From the NCBI RefSeq assembly GCF_012273895.1, contig NC_052116.1:2604001-2668000 (forward strand): 64,000 bases of DNA, given 5' to 3'. The notes below the pieces were generated by a model. The model ran no database searches. It worked only from the letters and a program-made list of their open reading frames with translations, and was not told the DNA's origin. Source of the DNA: Zerene cesonia (Eukaryota; Arthropoda; Insecta; Lepidoptera; Pieridae). Below, in pieces: positions 48,331 to 59,969 of this stretch. The position numbers and the translations under genes are program-made. Positions within the stretch are counted from its first letter, which is position 1. Each line of letters opens with the position of its first letter.

Positions 48331-49353
48331 TTATTGGCTAATATTTTTAATCCAATAAGGTCTAAAAACAATGCCAATCGGCCAGAAGTCGGAATTTAAA
48401 AATATGTTCTTTTTATGTGATAAAATTGTTACCTTAAAGGAAGCAAAGGAAGTTTGTTTATACGGTTCAATACGTTCAATAGACACCGCGCTTTCACCTT
48501 TATATTTAATGTAGTCTGCGAGCTTATCGGTAGTAGATGATATGTCTAAGCGAGAAACATATAAACAAAAGGTTCTCGGTGCAGCTTGGATAATAAAATC
48601 TTGATTATGAACTACTGCACAACCCTCCTTGTTCCTATTCTTTTTCTTTTTATAGGTGACCGGTACAAAATCTCTATCTGAGCTTTCTCCCGTAAAACCC
48701 TTCTGTTGACTAGCTATACAGTTAGGCGCAAGTAGCGAATCAGCTGTTTGTCCCGGTAAACGCTCCCTAGTCATACACACGTCGTTACTCGTTGCACTCC
48801 TTTTCTGACTGAGCTGAGCAGGTACAGCGGCGCGTTGCGTCAGCGCCGCAGACGAGTGATGCACGTCCCCCTCCGACCGCTCCCCGCTCACAGTGTTAGT
48901 TGGAAGATTCGAGCGTTGAATGTGTTGATTTATTTCTTTACGCAGTGAATCGACGTCCGATTGTTTCGCACAGTCACTTTTGATGTGAATTATTTCCTTT
49001 TTTAGAAGGACAATGTCCTTTAAAAGACTCGTTACGTCTACGTGATCAAAGGTAACGGGAGGAAGTCTATTGACATTACGGGCAACAAATACAGGCAAAG
49101 TGGCTGGATCAGACTCTTTGAGGATTTTTACTATATCTTGCAGGTTTCTTTTATTTTTGTTATCACCTTTCCGCAGTCCCCGACGAGTAAGCGATATATC
49201 TGCTAAAATCGCCCTTGCGTTGTCAATTTCTTCTTCCGTAAACTGGCCCTCGCAAATTTGAAGTAAACTGACTTCATCAATTACATCAATCTTACACTGG
49301 ATATAGCATAAGACTTCACTTATTACAATTCGGCAACTGCAATCGTTAGGCAT
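48331..49353 (-). CDS. LINE ORF1 protein (340 residues, intact)
   Basis: The ORF runs from ATG to stop without damage. The N-terminal half is acidic (QFTEEEIDNARAILADISL). A segment LPVFVARNVNRLPPVTFDHV is followed by a likely coiled coil (DVTSLLKDIVLLKKEIIHIK, about residues 115-145), then a low-complexity polar stretch, a basic KKKKNRNKEG patch near 238, and a C-terminal TFCLYVSRLDISSTTDKLAD region resembling RRM-like ORF1 folds. ORF1 proteins bind the element RNA. No zinc knuckle is seen. Intactness suggests recent activity. Confidence 0.8.
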   Translation of the reverse strand: MPNDCSCRIVISEVLCYIQCKIDVIDEVSLLQICEGQFTEEEIDNARAILADISLTRRGLRKGDNKNKRNLQDIVKILKESDPATLPVFVARNVNRLPPVTFDHVDVTSLLKDIVLLKKEIIHIKSDCAKQSDVDSLRKEINQHIQRSNLPTNTVSGERSEGDVHHSSAALTQRAAVPAQLSQKRSATSNDVCMTRERLPGQTADSLLAPNCIASQQKGFTGESSDRDFVPVTYKKKKNRNKEGCAVVHNQDFIIQAAPRTFCLYVSRLDISSTTDKLADYIKYKGESAVSIERIEPYKQTSFASFKVTILSHKKNIFLNSDFWPIGIVFRPYWIKNISQ

Positions 49354-52019
49354 TTTAGCCTTAGATTTCGACTGTTTATAGCACTTTAATTATATTTATT
49401 ACTTTCAATTTAAGACACTCGATACAAACACGACCGTACGCTCCAACGCACCAAGTAACTGTATACAAAAGATATGCAACGTCTCTTCGTAAGTATAGAG
49501 AACTCTTATCTATCTTTGACAATTGGACTACTCCATATTGGATGAGATTATGAAAGCAATTGACACTGTGCTCCGGTGTGTGGTTCCGGCTCCAAGAAAA
49601 AGACATTTGTACATATGCGCTCTCGATCTACTAAACACCTCTAGTTTCTTACAGGCTAATTTAGTCTTAGTTTCGAATGACCGCAAATTTGAATGTCTCT
49701 CGAGATTTCGAATCCAAGGAATCAGGTTTTCGGGGATATACTAATAGGAATGCTCTTGAATCACCATCAATCAATCATCTTCATTAAACTCAACGAGGTT
49801 TAGTTCACCCGAATCCGAAAGTTCTTAGAGAAATGTCTCGACATCGGGTTTGTGTCGGTTCTGACTTAGGTATTTCTTTGCGGTTTTTGCATTGATAAGG
49901 AGCATTTCTGTCATCCATAGACATAGAAATAAATAATTATTTGGTACAAATCATCAGTCGTGCTATTTACATCACCAATAATTCGAAAACGATTAAGCGG
50001 TATTTGATGTTTTTCGATTTATTGGATTTGTTTTCGCGCTTATTTTGAAATTTGTTTGTTCCTAAATAGATTAGTTATAAAATTTAATTGTTTTAAACTC
50101 ATGAAGTTGAAGATATGAATTCCAGGTACCAGTAGTTATCCTACATAGAATTCCAAAACTATCATTAACTATTTAAAAAAATGTATACATTAATTTTGTC
50201 CCACAATAAATTAAAAATTTCGTTAGACTTCCAAATGTCCCGGACATTTACCTTCCTCCTGGTGGTATAGAGCCGAGCATATTGGTGAGGGAACAAAAAA
50301 AAAATTTATAAACATCTCACTATGAGATACGATATCACAATTTAGTTTAATCCAGAAATTTTTATCTAACGTGAAGCTTATGAAACATCAAAGAATACGT
50401 GTCTGCTTAATGCAGACAGTTCGCAAGGATTTTTTCTTTGAATATGAAAGGAAGGTTCTTTTAAAATGGAAAACTCTGGGAAGTGGTGACAAGCAAATTG
50501 AAACAGGTTAGATTAAAGCAGACGCCGTCTTCACAAGGACATTGCAATCATTTTTTTTGTCGTTTATTGCGGTTGAAGTATACAATGGAAGGTTTATTGT
50601 ATTACACTGACAATTTGTATAGGTTGGGAGAATAAATGAATTTGCGTCGAAGTCTTTGAGTTCTTTTATCGATATTTACATAAAGGTTAACTGTTACCTC
50701 TAAAACACGAGGTCTTTTCTAAGAATACAATATTTTGATCAAAGGTTGCCATAGTGATAAAATTTGGATCTTACTTTTGTTTAGGTGTCTATCGGTTTGT
50801 AATTGATTAGAATTATTAGTTTATTTAAATACATATAATAACATTGATTATAATATATAAATTTGATTATGATAAAATGTAAATTATTAAAATTGTTAAT
50901 TGTTAAATATTATAAATTTATATTAAATTATAGAATTTAAATTTCATATGTATGTAGCAGCAATTACATTTTATTGTGTCTAAATTGAACTTTTATGTAC
51001 TGTATCGGGAAGAGACAGACTCCTGAAACACAGCGAAAGCTATATTAGGAGTCTGGGTTTCATGTTCTATGTGATTTATAATTTGTTCAATAAATTATTA
51101 TTATTTTTTTTAATATTGTTGGAGTTATAAACATTAACATTGATTCTTTAGGTGGTGTTTTAGAGGAGCTGGTGAATAGCTTGAGGGTAATGACCAGCTG
51201 CGCCCATTAATACTTGTAGAAATGATATCTACCTGAAAATTATGTCGTTTTTTTCAGTTATTATTTTTGTTATATCAATATCTCTAAAAATAGTAGGAAA
51301 CAATCCGAATTGGTGGTAGCTTTAGAAATTACTGTCCGTAAATACTATTTTACATGAATATAAAAGTTTTCGTGTTTACACATCGCAATGTAATACAAAA
51401 ACATACAAAAAATGGAGTACGTCTTGTATTTGTATTTCTGGAACCAGACGTGCATGCTTTAATAAATTACACATAAACATAATGGCTTCACCGTTTGTTG
51501 AATTTTAGTTTGTTAAGCTGCACAAATTGGAATAATTGCTACACAATTTAACAAGTCTTTCATGATATACCTCCAAATTGCAATGAGGGCGAACTGAAGT
51601 TTAATATTACGAGTATTATAGCACATTACGCGGTAATTTACTTAAACATGCTTTTGGAAACAATTTATTGTGTTACATAGCGGAAAATGAACTCTGATTA
51701 AATATAGCAGATGATTAAAGTATGTAGGTAGATATTTAATTTATGTTTCATATAATTTGGGGCGTTTATGTAGTTATCAATGCCCTGGTGAGCGCTTTTT
51801 CTCTTTTTATAATCTTGTTTTGCCTAACGTGCATTTATGAGGCCTGTTGTGTTTACAACTAGCTAAAGACCGGGGCCAAAGGCTGCTTCAGCTGGTGTTC
51901 TGGGGTTTTAGTGTTTTTCTGGTCTAACGAAGAATAGATCCAAATAAATTGCTATCCTACATGCTATATCTGTCTCTGTGTAGATATAACGAGGATGATT
52001 TTTTTTTTAAGAATAGAAA

Positions 52020-52110
52020 ATATTTTGATCTTCAGGCGGGGTTTGAACCCGCGTCTTTTGCCAAATTGTAGCAACGCTTAGCCTCTCGGCCACACGTGAT
52101 ACCGCTTGTG
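52020..52110 (-). mobile_element. tRNA-derived SINE head
   Basis: On the minus strand: an A-box TGGCCGAGAGG, then ACGCGGGTTCAAACCCCGCC, a B-box within a perfect T-arm-like stem. The 5' seven bases do not pair with the 3' flank, so it is not a working tRNA. Same family as 12725-12830. Confidence 0.7.
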
Positions 52111-52211
52111 CAATCGAATTTCTTCTTCTCTTTCGGTTTCATGTGCCTAAGCACCATCGCCTCGTGATCAAAAATTTTTTTATTCCTTTAAAAAATTGTC
52201 ACTCATAAAGC

Positions 52212-52386
52212 AACAGCGGTCCGCCCCAGCTTCGCCCGTGGTACATATATAGCCTACAGCCTTCCTCAATAAATAGGCTATCTAACATTGAAAGAATTTT
52301 TCAAATAGGCCCAGTAGTTCCTGAGAATAGTGCGTTCAAACAAACAAACAAGCAAACTCTTCAGCTTTATAATATTAGTACAGATT
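52212..52386 (+). mobile_element. LINE/SINE 3'-end fragment (GCTTCGCCCGTGGTACAT family)
   Basis: AGCTTCGCCCGTGGTACATA, CAATAAATAGGCTATCTAAC, AAAGAATTTTTCAAATAGGC, CCAGTAGTTCCTGAGAATAG, GTGCGTTCAAACAAACAAAC and TTATAATATTAGTACAGAT. This is a fuller copy of the repeat at 14680-14838. Confidence 0.75.
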
Positions 52387-53261
52387 TAAATGCAATTAAA
52401 CTAAAAATTATATATAACGGCTAAGTTAGAAAAAGCAGTTTTGTATTTTATTTCAAACTCTAGAACTGATCTAGAAGGTTACATTAATATATATTAGAGT
52501 TAAAGATAACTCGACGAATTATTAAGTCACCTTGTAAGAAAGCTTTTATCTCATTGCTCAATTCAAAGTTATGGTCCTTTAAAATACGGTTAAAACGGTT
52601 TATGTTTCCCCTTCTCACCCGTTGCCCCGAGATGTGGCGACAAAATGGGACGCAAATGACAAAAATCTACTTGGAATAAGAAAAAAAGAAAAACACTATT
52701 TTCACTATTTTCTTTAAAAAATTTAGATGCATATATCGTCGGGCGAATGAAAAACCCTTATAAAATGTTAGTGAAATGTTTAATGTTTTGTGCAAATAAG
52801 CATAATAAACGACTTGAAAATTATTTATTTTTGTAGATTTTAGGGTTCCGTATCAAGAGAGGAAATAAACGGAACCCATAAGATATAGCTGTTTATGTTG
52901 CAAATTTGTGACACTCGCAAGAAATTCAAAACCTACAAGGTGCTTCCTGCGAACTTTGAACCTTGAAATTTATTACACAACGCCTTATAGTACAGAGAGA
53001 GAATGAATTTAAAATACATACATTTTTGTTACGTAACATAATAAATAATGCAAAACAGTTTTGTACAGAATTCGGTGAGCGAATTTGGCTCGCACTTGGC
53101 CGGTTTATCATTAAACCCAAAGATTAAAAAGGACATCCATATATCATCCAATCCACCAATCCAGCATGTTTTTGACTCTCGTAGGAACTGGCGTCTCCGC
53201 AATGAGAGCAAATATAGGCTGATGATTAATATTCACGAGATAATATTTTTTTTTATGTTAT

Positions 53262-53590
53262 AGTCGGCAATGGAGTTGGTAGGTCGCCTGATGGTAAGCG
53301 CTACCACCGCCCATGAACATTTGGAGAGGCGTAAGGTCAATTGCAGACCTTAGAGGGTTCTCTACAAATGGATTGCAGACTTTAAATTAGGAAGGGATTA
53401 AGAAAGGATTGATGAGAGTAATAAAGGAAAGCACTAGGAAGGGCAAGAAGAAGGATATGGGCCTCCGGCTCCTCCACCTACCGTACGAAACACAATAGCA
53501 TTCTATTATTTCACACCGGTTTTCTGTGTGGGTGTGGTACTTCCCCGTTGCGAGCTAGCCCAATTCGTGCCGAAGCGTGCTCGACTCCCA
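53262..53590 (+). mobile_element. SINE-like repeat, longest copy in the window
   Basis: GTCGGCAATGGAGTTGGTAG, GTCGCCTGATGGTAAGCGCT, TTGCAGACCTTAGAGGGTTC, GGGCCTCCGGCTCCTCCACC, TTTCACACCGGTTTTCTGTG, and at the right AATTCGTGCCGAAGCGTGCT then CGACTCCCAC. It matches, in reverse, 30830-31078 in DOHH intron 2, and more weakly 58640-58920 and 37990-38080. No ORF. Confidence 0.75.
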
Positions 53591-54211
53591 CAGTTAATTA
53601 ATCATAAATATCTAGGTACATTGTCATGTCACGTACTATTCGTCGCTCACGTGTAGCCATCCTTAAACAGGGTGGGATCTCAGGGCCGTAAACTTCGTTA
53701 CGTAGAATTGTGCGTAGTTGGATGCGCCAGCATTAACTTTACAATTTACATTTCTCCTTACTACCGCTATGTGGTCGTATGTGTTATTTGATCGATATGG
53801 GTATATTTTCGGGAAATGGTGGGTAAAATTTATTTATGTACATGATTTTATTTATTTATTCATTTGCATTTGGGAATATTTAACAAAGACAAAGGTACCT
53901 ACAGATTTAAATCGGCTTCCTTTAGGCTGAGTCCAAACACGATTAAATATATGGTTTCAATTATAAACTATAAGTGACTAAATAACAAACTTATACTGAG
54001 TGGCATCCTTTTTTAGGATCGCACGCACACCACACGTAATTTATATTTATTTATTTTTATTCCTTCTCTTATTATAATCTTCTGGTTTCTTTTTTATTTC
54101 ATTTTTTGTTTCTATGTATTGTTATTATTTTTGTGTTTGTGTGTGTTAAAAAAATGTTCTTCCTTTCTTTCATTTCTTTGTTACATGGGCTAACTTATCT
54201 ACTCATTAATG

Positions 54212-54490
54212 TCATCATCATCAGTCCATTTTCGTTTCCACTGCTTGGACACAGGCTGTCTTTGAGGGCTCAGGCCACAATCGACTATGTTGGCCATACT
54301 CGGGTTGATAGGATATCATGGTGGTGAACCTTTGTATCTAAGAAAATCTTTAATGGTGTTTACCCTCACCGCTTAGAGCAGTGGTGATGTGAACAATATG
54401 CAAATAAATAGAATAATCTATTAATGCAGGTTCGCGTGGTCTTGAACCCTCGAATTTTCGATTGAAATCCGACACTGAGCCACCACCATG
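54212..54490 (-). mobile_element. tRNA-derived SINE, nearly full length
   Basis: Minus strand: a head with an A-box-like GGTGGCTCAGTGTC (about 54482) and a B-box GGGTTCAAGACC (about 54440), then a body containing CACCATGATATCCTATCAAC and CACAATCGACTATGTTGGCC in plus-strand-complement form, ending in a GATGATGATGAC tail at 54212. The (GAT)n tail is the same kind as at 25437. Confidence 0.65.
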
Positions 54491-54614
54491 CTGTTAATTA
54501 TTGTAAAAAGTCATTGACAAATCGACTACTTATCCTTGTATGCACTTTTAGAAATGCGGTGAATACAGAATATAAATAAGTGAATATGGCTCATTCTTTG
54601 CAATTATTTAACTA

Positions 54615-54831
54615 CTAGCTGCGCCCCGCGGTTTCATCCGCGTAAGTATGTATCGCGTAGGAATATCGGGATAAAAAGTTGACTATATGTTAATTCAGTC
54701 GTCCAGCTGTCTATGTACCAAATTTCATTGCAATCGGTTCAGTAGCTTTTGCGTGAAAGAAGAGCAACAAACACACACACATCATTACAAACTTTCGCAT
54801 TTATAATATTAGTAAGATAGGATTAGTAGGA
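54615..54831 (-). mobile_element. Lep1-type Helitron, non-autonomous
   Basis: On the minus strand it begins TCCTACTAATCCTATCTTAC and ends GCGGGGCGCAGCTAG|T. The internal CTGAACCGATTGCAATGAAA block and the GCGGATGAAACCGC hairpin are intact. The start shows a doubled TCCTA motif, as do the copies at 56101 and 59762. Confidence 0.88.
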
Positions 54832-56100
54832 TTCGCCATAGTATTAAATATTGTGCAATTATGATGTCATATTATTGTAATAGTGTTTCTTGACTATGAT
54901 TGATTTAATTTATATATGCGAAGAGTTTTTTAACAGTAGAACTCAGGTCGTAGCAAAGCAACGAAAGAGAATCCAGAAGAGAATACGAAATAAAATAACA
55001 TGAAAGCACTGTTAAGTTAGTATTGAATATGGGTGTATAAAAAATGAAAACCTAAATGCGATAAAGGCGTCAACCGGGATATCTTGTAAGACTTTCTTTC
55101 AATAAAACCCCTCGTCTGGAATAAGCCTTCCCACTCCATTGTTATATTCGAGTGAAATACAGCGCAGGTAGTGCGCTGAGCTAAAAGAAAATTCAATTTA
55201 AAGATGCTACAAGCAGTTTCTTATGATATAGCTTGCTTTTTCATCTAAATCTTTTCGAGTATTTATAAAGTCGGTTGGATGAGTAGTTTTGCATTGAAGT
55301 TTTTGGATTGTGCGTCTGTTGATAAATATTAATACGCAATGATGTTATAATAAGTATTATATATTCCTTATAGAATTAACAGAATTACATTTCTATACTT
55401 CGTTATAATGATTTTATAGTAAGAATAGATACCTACTACTGGTGAAAAATATTTATCTTGACGTTTAATATTTAAATTAACGTCGAACGTTAGTATAATG
55501 AGTAATATATAAGTAAAGATTTTATGCCGATAGTGTTATTTAATGTACGTAATTTTTATGTTATAATATTTATCGTTATATAAATCATAGAAAATACCAA
55601 CTCAAATACGCATTTGTTTTAGAACTAAAGTAACTGTTTTTAAAAGTTATGTTCTATCGAAACATAAAATCTCAGTATTAGTATTTTTTGATCGATGTTT
55701 GCTGAGCTTTGAGTTGTTTTATAATCAATGTTTCGAAGGTCTGAGAAATCATTGAGGGAGTAAATTTGCGATTTTGCGTCACTATTGAGATCAAACGTGG
55801 AATATGTAAATATCTTTCGTAGACGTTCGTTTGTTCTTTGATTACAAGAAACTCTTCTGTCTTATTTATATATGCGAACGGGAAATTATTTTGTGTAAAT
55901 AACAATGGAAATGAAGTTAACATATTTGCTTTATATACGGTTTGAAAATAGGATGTTATAATATAAAACTTTGTTATGAGTGTGAATATAAACAGTATGT
56001 AAATGTAATGGATTTCCTTAAAAATTTTAGTTTATATTTATGAGTAGAATGTCTCTACTCAAATTTATGTGAAAATTTTTGCTGCGTTCTTGCGAAGAAA

Positions 56101-56301
56101 TCCTACTATCCTACTAATATTATAAATGCGAAAGTTTGTAAGGATGGTTGTGTGTGTGTGTTTGTTGCTCTTTCACGCAAAAACTACTGAACCGATTGCA
56201 ATGAAATATGGTACGTAGATACATAACATATAGGCGACTTTTAATCCCCATATTCCTAGAGGATACGGACTTTCGCGGCTGAAACCGCGGGGTGCAGCTA
56301 G
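56101..56301 (+). mobile_element. Lep1-type Helitron, non-autonomous
   Basis: TCCTACTATCCTACTAATAT at the left, TGTTGCTCTTTCACGCAAAA inside, GGCTGAAACCGCGGGGTGCA then GCTAG|T at the right. A short deletion removes the AGCTGGACAACTGGA segment present in other copies. Confidence 0.88.
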
Positions 56302-58639
56302 TACTTCTATAAACTACTTTATGTACTTGTAATGCTATGTCAAATTCATTTGTATAGAAGATTTTTGAGTTTTGCCCTACACTTATTACACTTGACTCCT
56401 ACGGACTTCAAGTAGATGAGCGGATAGCTTGAATAAGAGTTTATCTATTTTCCTTATTTATAGTTTCCAAATTAGTGTCTTTTTTTGTTTCACAATAAAT
56501 TCTTACGTGATGATTATAGGATTATTTGGAGCTCACCTCTTTGTACTTAAATAATTTACAAACGTATATAGAATTTTCTTTAATTTTAAAGTCGGATATC
56601 TAGGAAGGAACCACAACTAGCCGCGTTAAATGGCCTGCCGCAATGGCCTCTATAAATGATGTCGGGGTCTATACTTATAATATAATTTGAGGCGAAAATT
56701 GAAAATTATTTTTTTACAGACAATTCAAATTATTCAAAATTGCCGTACAAGTTTGTGTTTCAAAAATGGCTTTTATTTTATATCAAGATTCATCAATAAT
56801 AGTCCGCTCGCTCGCCTTGTGTCATTAAAAGTGATTAAAAATCATTATGTGGATTTGAAGTCATTTACTTCTGGATTTATCCAGCAATTGAATTAACAAA
56901 ATCGAATCGCCATCTAGCAATATTGAGAAACAATTTCATACTGTGCTAAAATATTATCTTTATAGGATGTAAAATTTCTCTTGTATAGAAATGCCTCTTC
57001 ATTTTATGTTATTGTTCGATTGTAAAATATGAATATTGCACTCTTAAAATTGTATTGGCTATTAATACAGCAAAATGTAAAAGTATATCTTGTCCCTTCA
57101 TACATGTATTTCCATAAAATTCTCATATGATCGATGTTTTTCTGGAAGTTTTAGTGCCGGCGGAACGCAGTGAGCATAACTGAGTATGGTGTCGTATATG
57201 CGCACATCTGCTGTCATAAGACCATGTCACTGTGGCGGCATAAACATGTTTACGAGACTTTCTGCTCACATTTAACTATCAAAAGTAGCCATTTACTCTC
57301 TATTGAATGACATTACGTTCTCTTCATAAATTACAATTTTGCGTGGCGGAATGAAGCGGTTATGTAGCATTACTTTGATGTTTTCCTGGATTTGTAAATG
57401 ACACGAGTATTGCCAATAAAGGTTTAAAAATATCTGTTGAATTACAGATTATGAAATCGATAATATTTTTGGGAAAGAAAGCTTCTACTGTTGCGACGCT
57501 TAAGTTCTTGTGCCAACTATTTGTTTGTATGTATAACCTCGAAAGGCCAGATTACTTTAAAAATGTTTTCGTTGCGAGCTGATGGAACGATTTATTACAT
57601 AAAATTTGTGTTTTACGAGGTGGAATTATCGCAGCGCATTTTTTAAAATGCAAGCACCTCGACCAGATTAAAAATAAAATGCAATAACAACAATGCTAAC
57701 TAACAATAATTATTTTAAACAAAAACAAGACAAATTGTGTGAAATATGTCCAATTTTAATGTGACCACATCAGCATTACATTGGCATCAGCTTTAATATT
57801 TGAAAGAATTTTTAAAATCGGTGGTGTTTATATGTTCTCATCTTTTCGTTTCAATGTCTACTTGGTGAAACTAACTCTCACTCACTAATCTATATCTTCA
57901 ACAGCAATCACGCTAAAGTTAAATTCGACTTATTTCCAAGCATTATCGTAAATGAAAGGCGGATGCTGAATAGGGTTCAATCGGGCCAATCACAAGTATC
58001 ACTCCCGCGGGGCACACTTCACCTGCGGCCTACCCTCGTTTGTTTTATACCCCTCTATACACTGCCCGAATCAACTGTTGAGTCCTGTTATAAACCCTTT
58101 TCGAGATCTTTCTAGAAACGCTGAACGGGATTTATCTGCGTGAAAGAGATGAAATTCCAACGGACGTTGATGTTCAATACTATTTTAAATAAATTTCAAT
58201 TGTGTTTTGCTTTTCTTAAAACGTTATGCTATTAATTACTGTTAGGGTTCAATCTTAAATTTGCTAAGTGCAAATTCGCGGTTTTGTCCTCTGTTCGGTT
58301 CCGTAGATAAATTAAATTACTGGAGTAATTTTTAAGATATCAAGTAGTTTTTATATTAACATTTATAAATTGGTATGCGATTTATAAAACCAACCCTTAA
58401 ATTTTTTTTTGAGACCTCCCTTTTAGAGACCCACCCTTTTAGAGACATTGATTCTTTGTCTATAATTGGGAATGTAAAATAATTTTTAATTCAATAGTTT
58501 ACTTTTTAGACATAAAGAAACAATTTTTTCCTCTTTATTATATTAGTGTAGACAATTATAACTACCACTGTTTGTATTTAATTGTGTTGTAATTGTACTA
58601 CAATAATATGTTTTTTGATAATTTTTTTATGTTGACCCG

Positions 58640-58920
58640 CGGATCCGAGCTGGTGGTTTGCCTAATGCAAAGCGATAACTACCGCTCGTGAACCTACACA
58701 AAGGTGTAGCCATCTTTCAATTTGTTGTCAACTTTCAAAGGATAAGAAAAGTATTTGCAATGGGGCCGGTACGGTCAATAATGAGTGAGTGAGCATGGTG
58801 GAAAAATAAGAAACGAAAATCAGACAAAATACAACAGAATTCGATCTTTTGTGGGGGGTTTTTAGGTGAGAACTGGCTCAAATTGTAACGAAGCGTGTTT
58901 GACTCCCAGCTTAAATATTA
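58640..58920 (+). mobile_element. Diverged copy of the 53262-53590 SINE-like family
   Basis: GAGCTGGTGGTTTGCCTAAT, GCAAAGCGATAACTACCGCT, then CTGGCTCAAATTGTAACGAA and GCGTGTTTGACTCCCA keep the block order of 53262-53590 with many changes. Confidence 0.55.
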
Positions 58921-59761
58921 TTTTCACCTTGATGTCCATACAACCCTATTGAACGAGTACATTCAATGCATAATTTATACCTTATTACCAGTTATTTCAT
59001 CAAACATTATTATATTGCATTTTCTTCTCGGTCTAGACGTAAATTGATTGCCTTTATATGTAGGCGTATTCATGAGACTGTCAAGGGTATGAATATAAAT
59101 TAGATTAAAAAACTTTTGCGTATGCATCGCGTTAGTGCCGTTTAGGGTCTTGGCCTAATCAAAAGTCCCTCTCATGAGTTAATGTAGTTACAAACATATG
59201 TGACTACTTAAAATTTAACGGGCTTATATAAAAAGCTATGCAGAAATGTATTCCGTCGCTGGCTGTTTATAAATATTACATTATATCGGTTTTCTAATTT
59301 ATGCTAGGTACTTATTTGTACTTGATTTAAGAAACGTACGTAAGGTCGGGCGTACTTTTTTTAAAAGTACTTATGTAATCTGAAGATATGTTTAATTTAC
59401 GTGAAATAAAAGAAGGTAACGAAGGTAAGAAAAGAATGAATACTACAGATCAATAGACAATAATAGTAACAGAATTATGTGTTCAATACGCTACAATTAT
59501 AAAGAAAATTTTAAAAGGCGTCTCCAAACGATTCATTCCTATTAAATTCCCTTTGTACAGAGAATCACACTTCAGGTGGCTCGACAATATTGCTTTTGTC
59601 CGGTTCAGGATCGTTAGGTTTCTATTACATTGTAGTAAGTACATTAAATGGGTCTAAGTGGATGTGACAGAGATATATCGTGAGGTTATCGGATAGCGTA
59701 GGGGTTATGCTATTTTATTTATAGAGTGATTCAAGTTTGATTCGGTGATGGAATTGCTACA

Positions 59762-59969
59762 TCCTACTATCCTACTAATATTATAAATGCGAAAGTTTGT
59801 AAGGATGTGTGTGCGTTTGTTGCTCTTTCACGCAAAAACTACTGAACCGATTGCAATGAAATTTGGTACGTAGACAGCTGGACAACTGGAATAACATATA
59901 GGCAACTGTTTATCCCGATATTCCTATGGGATACGGACTTACGCGGGTGAAACCGCGGGGCACAGCTAG
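59762..59969 (+). mobile_element. Lep1-type Helitron, best-preserved copy
   Basis: Begins TCCTACTATCCTACTAATAT after A. It carries TGTTGCTCTTTCACGCAAAA, ACTACTGAACCGATTGCAAT, GTACGTAGACAGCTGGACAA and TATCCCGATATTCCTATGGG, then hairpin GCGGGTGAAACCGC and GGGGCACAGCTAG followed by T. About 208 bases, no ORF. It serves as a reference for the other copies. Confidence 0.9.

Larger units (their letters stand above)
46895..49353 (-). mobile_element. Non-LTR (LINE) retrotransposon, nearly whole, interrupted by an assembly gap
   Basis: Read on the minus strand: ORF1 (49353-48331), a 49-base spacer, the start of ORF2 (48281), the N gap, a short 3' UTR with AATAAAGG at about 46924-46930, and a tail of ATT repeats at 46895-46922. 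The single-strand layout, short microsatellite tail instead of poly(A), and APE-type endonuclease suggest the CR1/L2/Jockey side of LINE diversity. I cannot name the clade without the reverse transcriptase. I found no target-site duplication. Confidence 0.85.

Noticed and set aside
49070..49261. Plus-strand ORF opposite LINE ORF1
   Set aside because: Shadow of ORF1.
52026..52105. A tRNA gene on the minus strand
   Set aside because: Good A- and B-box-like motifs and a T-arm stem, but the 5' and 3' ends do not form an acceptor stem and a degraded relative exists at 12725. It is a SINE head.
53718..53930. 70-codon hydrophobic frame (WSYVLFDRYGYIFGKWW ...)
   Set aside because: No ATG at its start, no homologue in mind, and AT-rich composition explains the hydrophobic residues.
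54415..54490. A tRNA gene on the minus strand
   Set aside because: A/B-box-like words are present, but there is no acceptor stem, and it is continuous with a SINE body and GAT tail.
56687..56896. Frame after a TTTTTTACAG acceptor (TIQIIQNCRTSLCF ...)
   Set aside because: The acceptor is good but the protein is unrecognisable and no partner exon was found.
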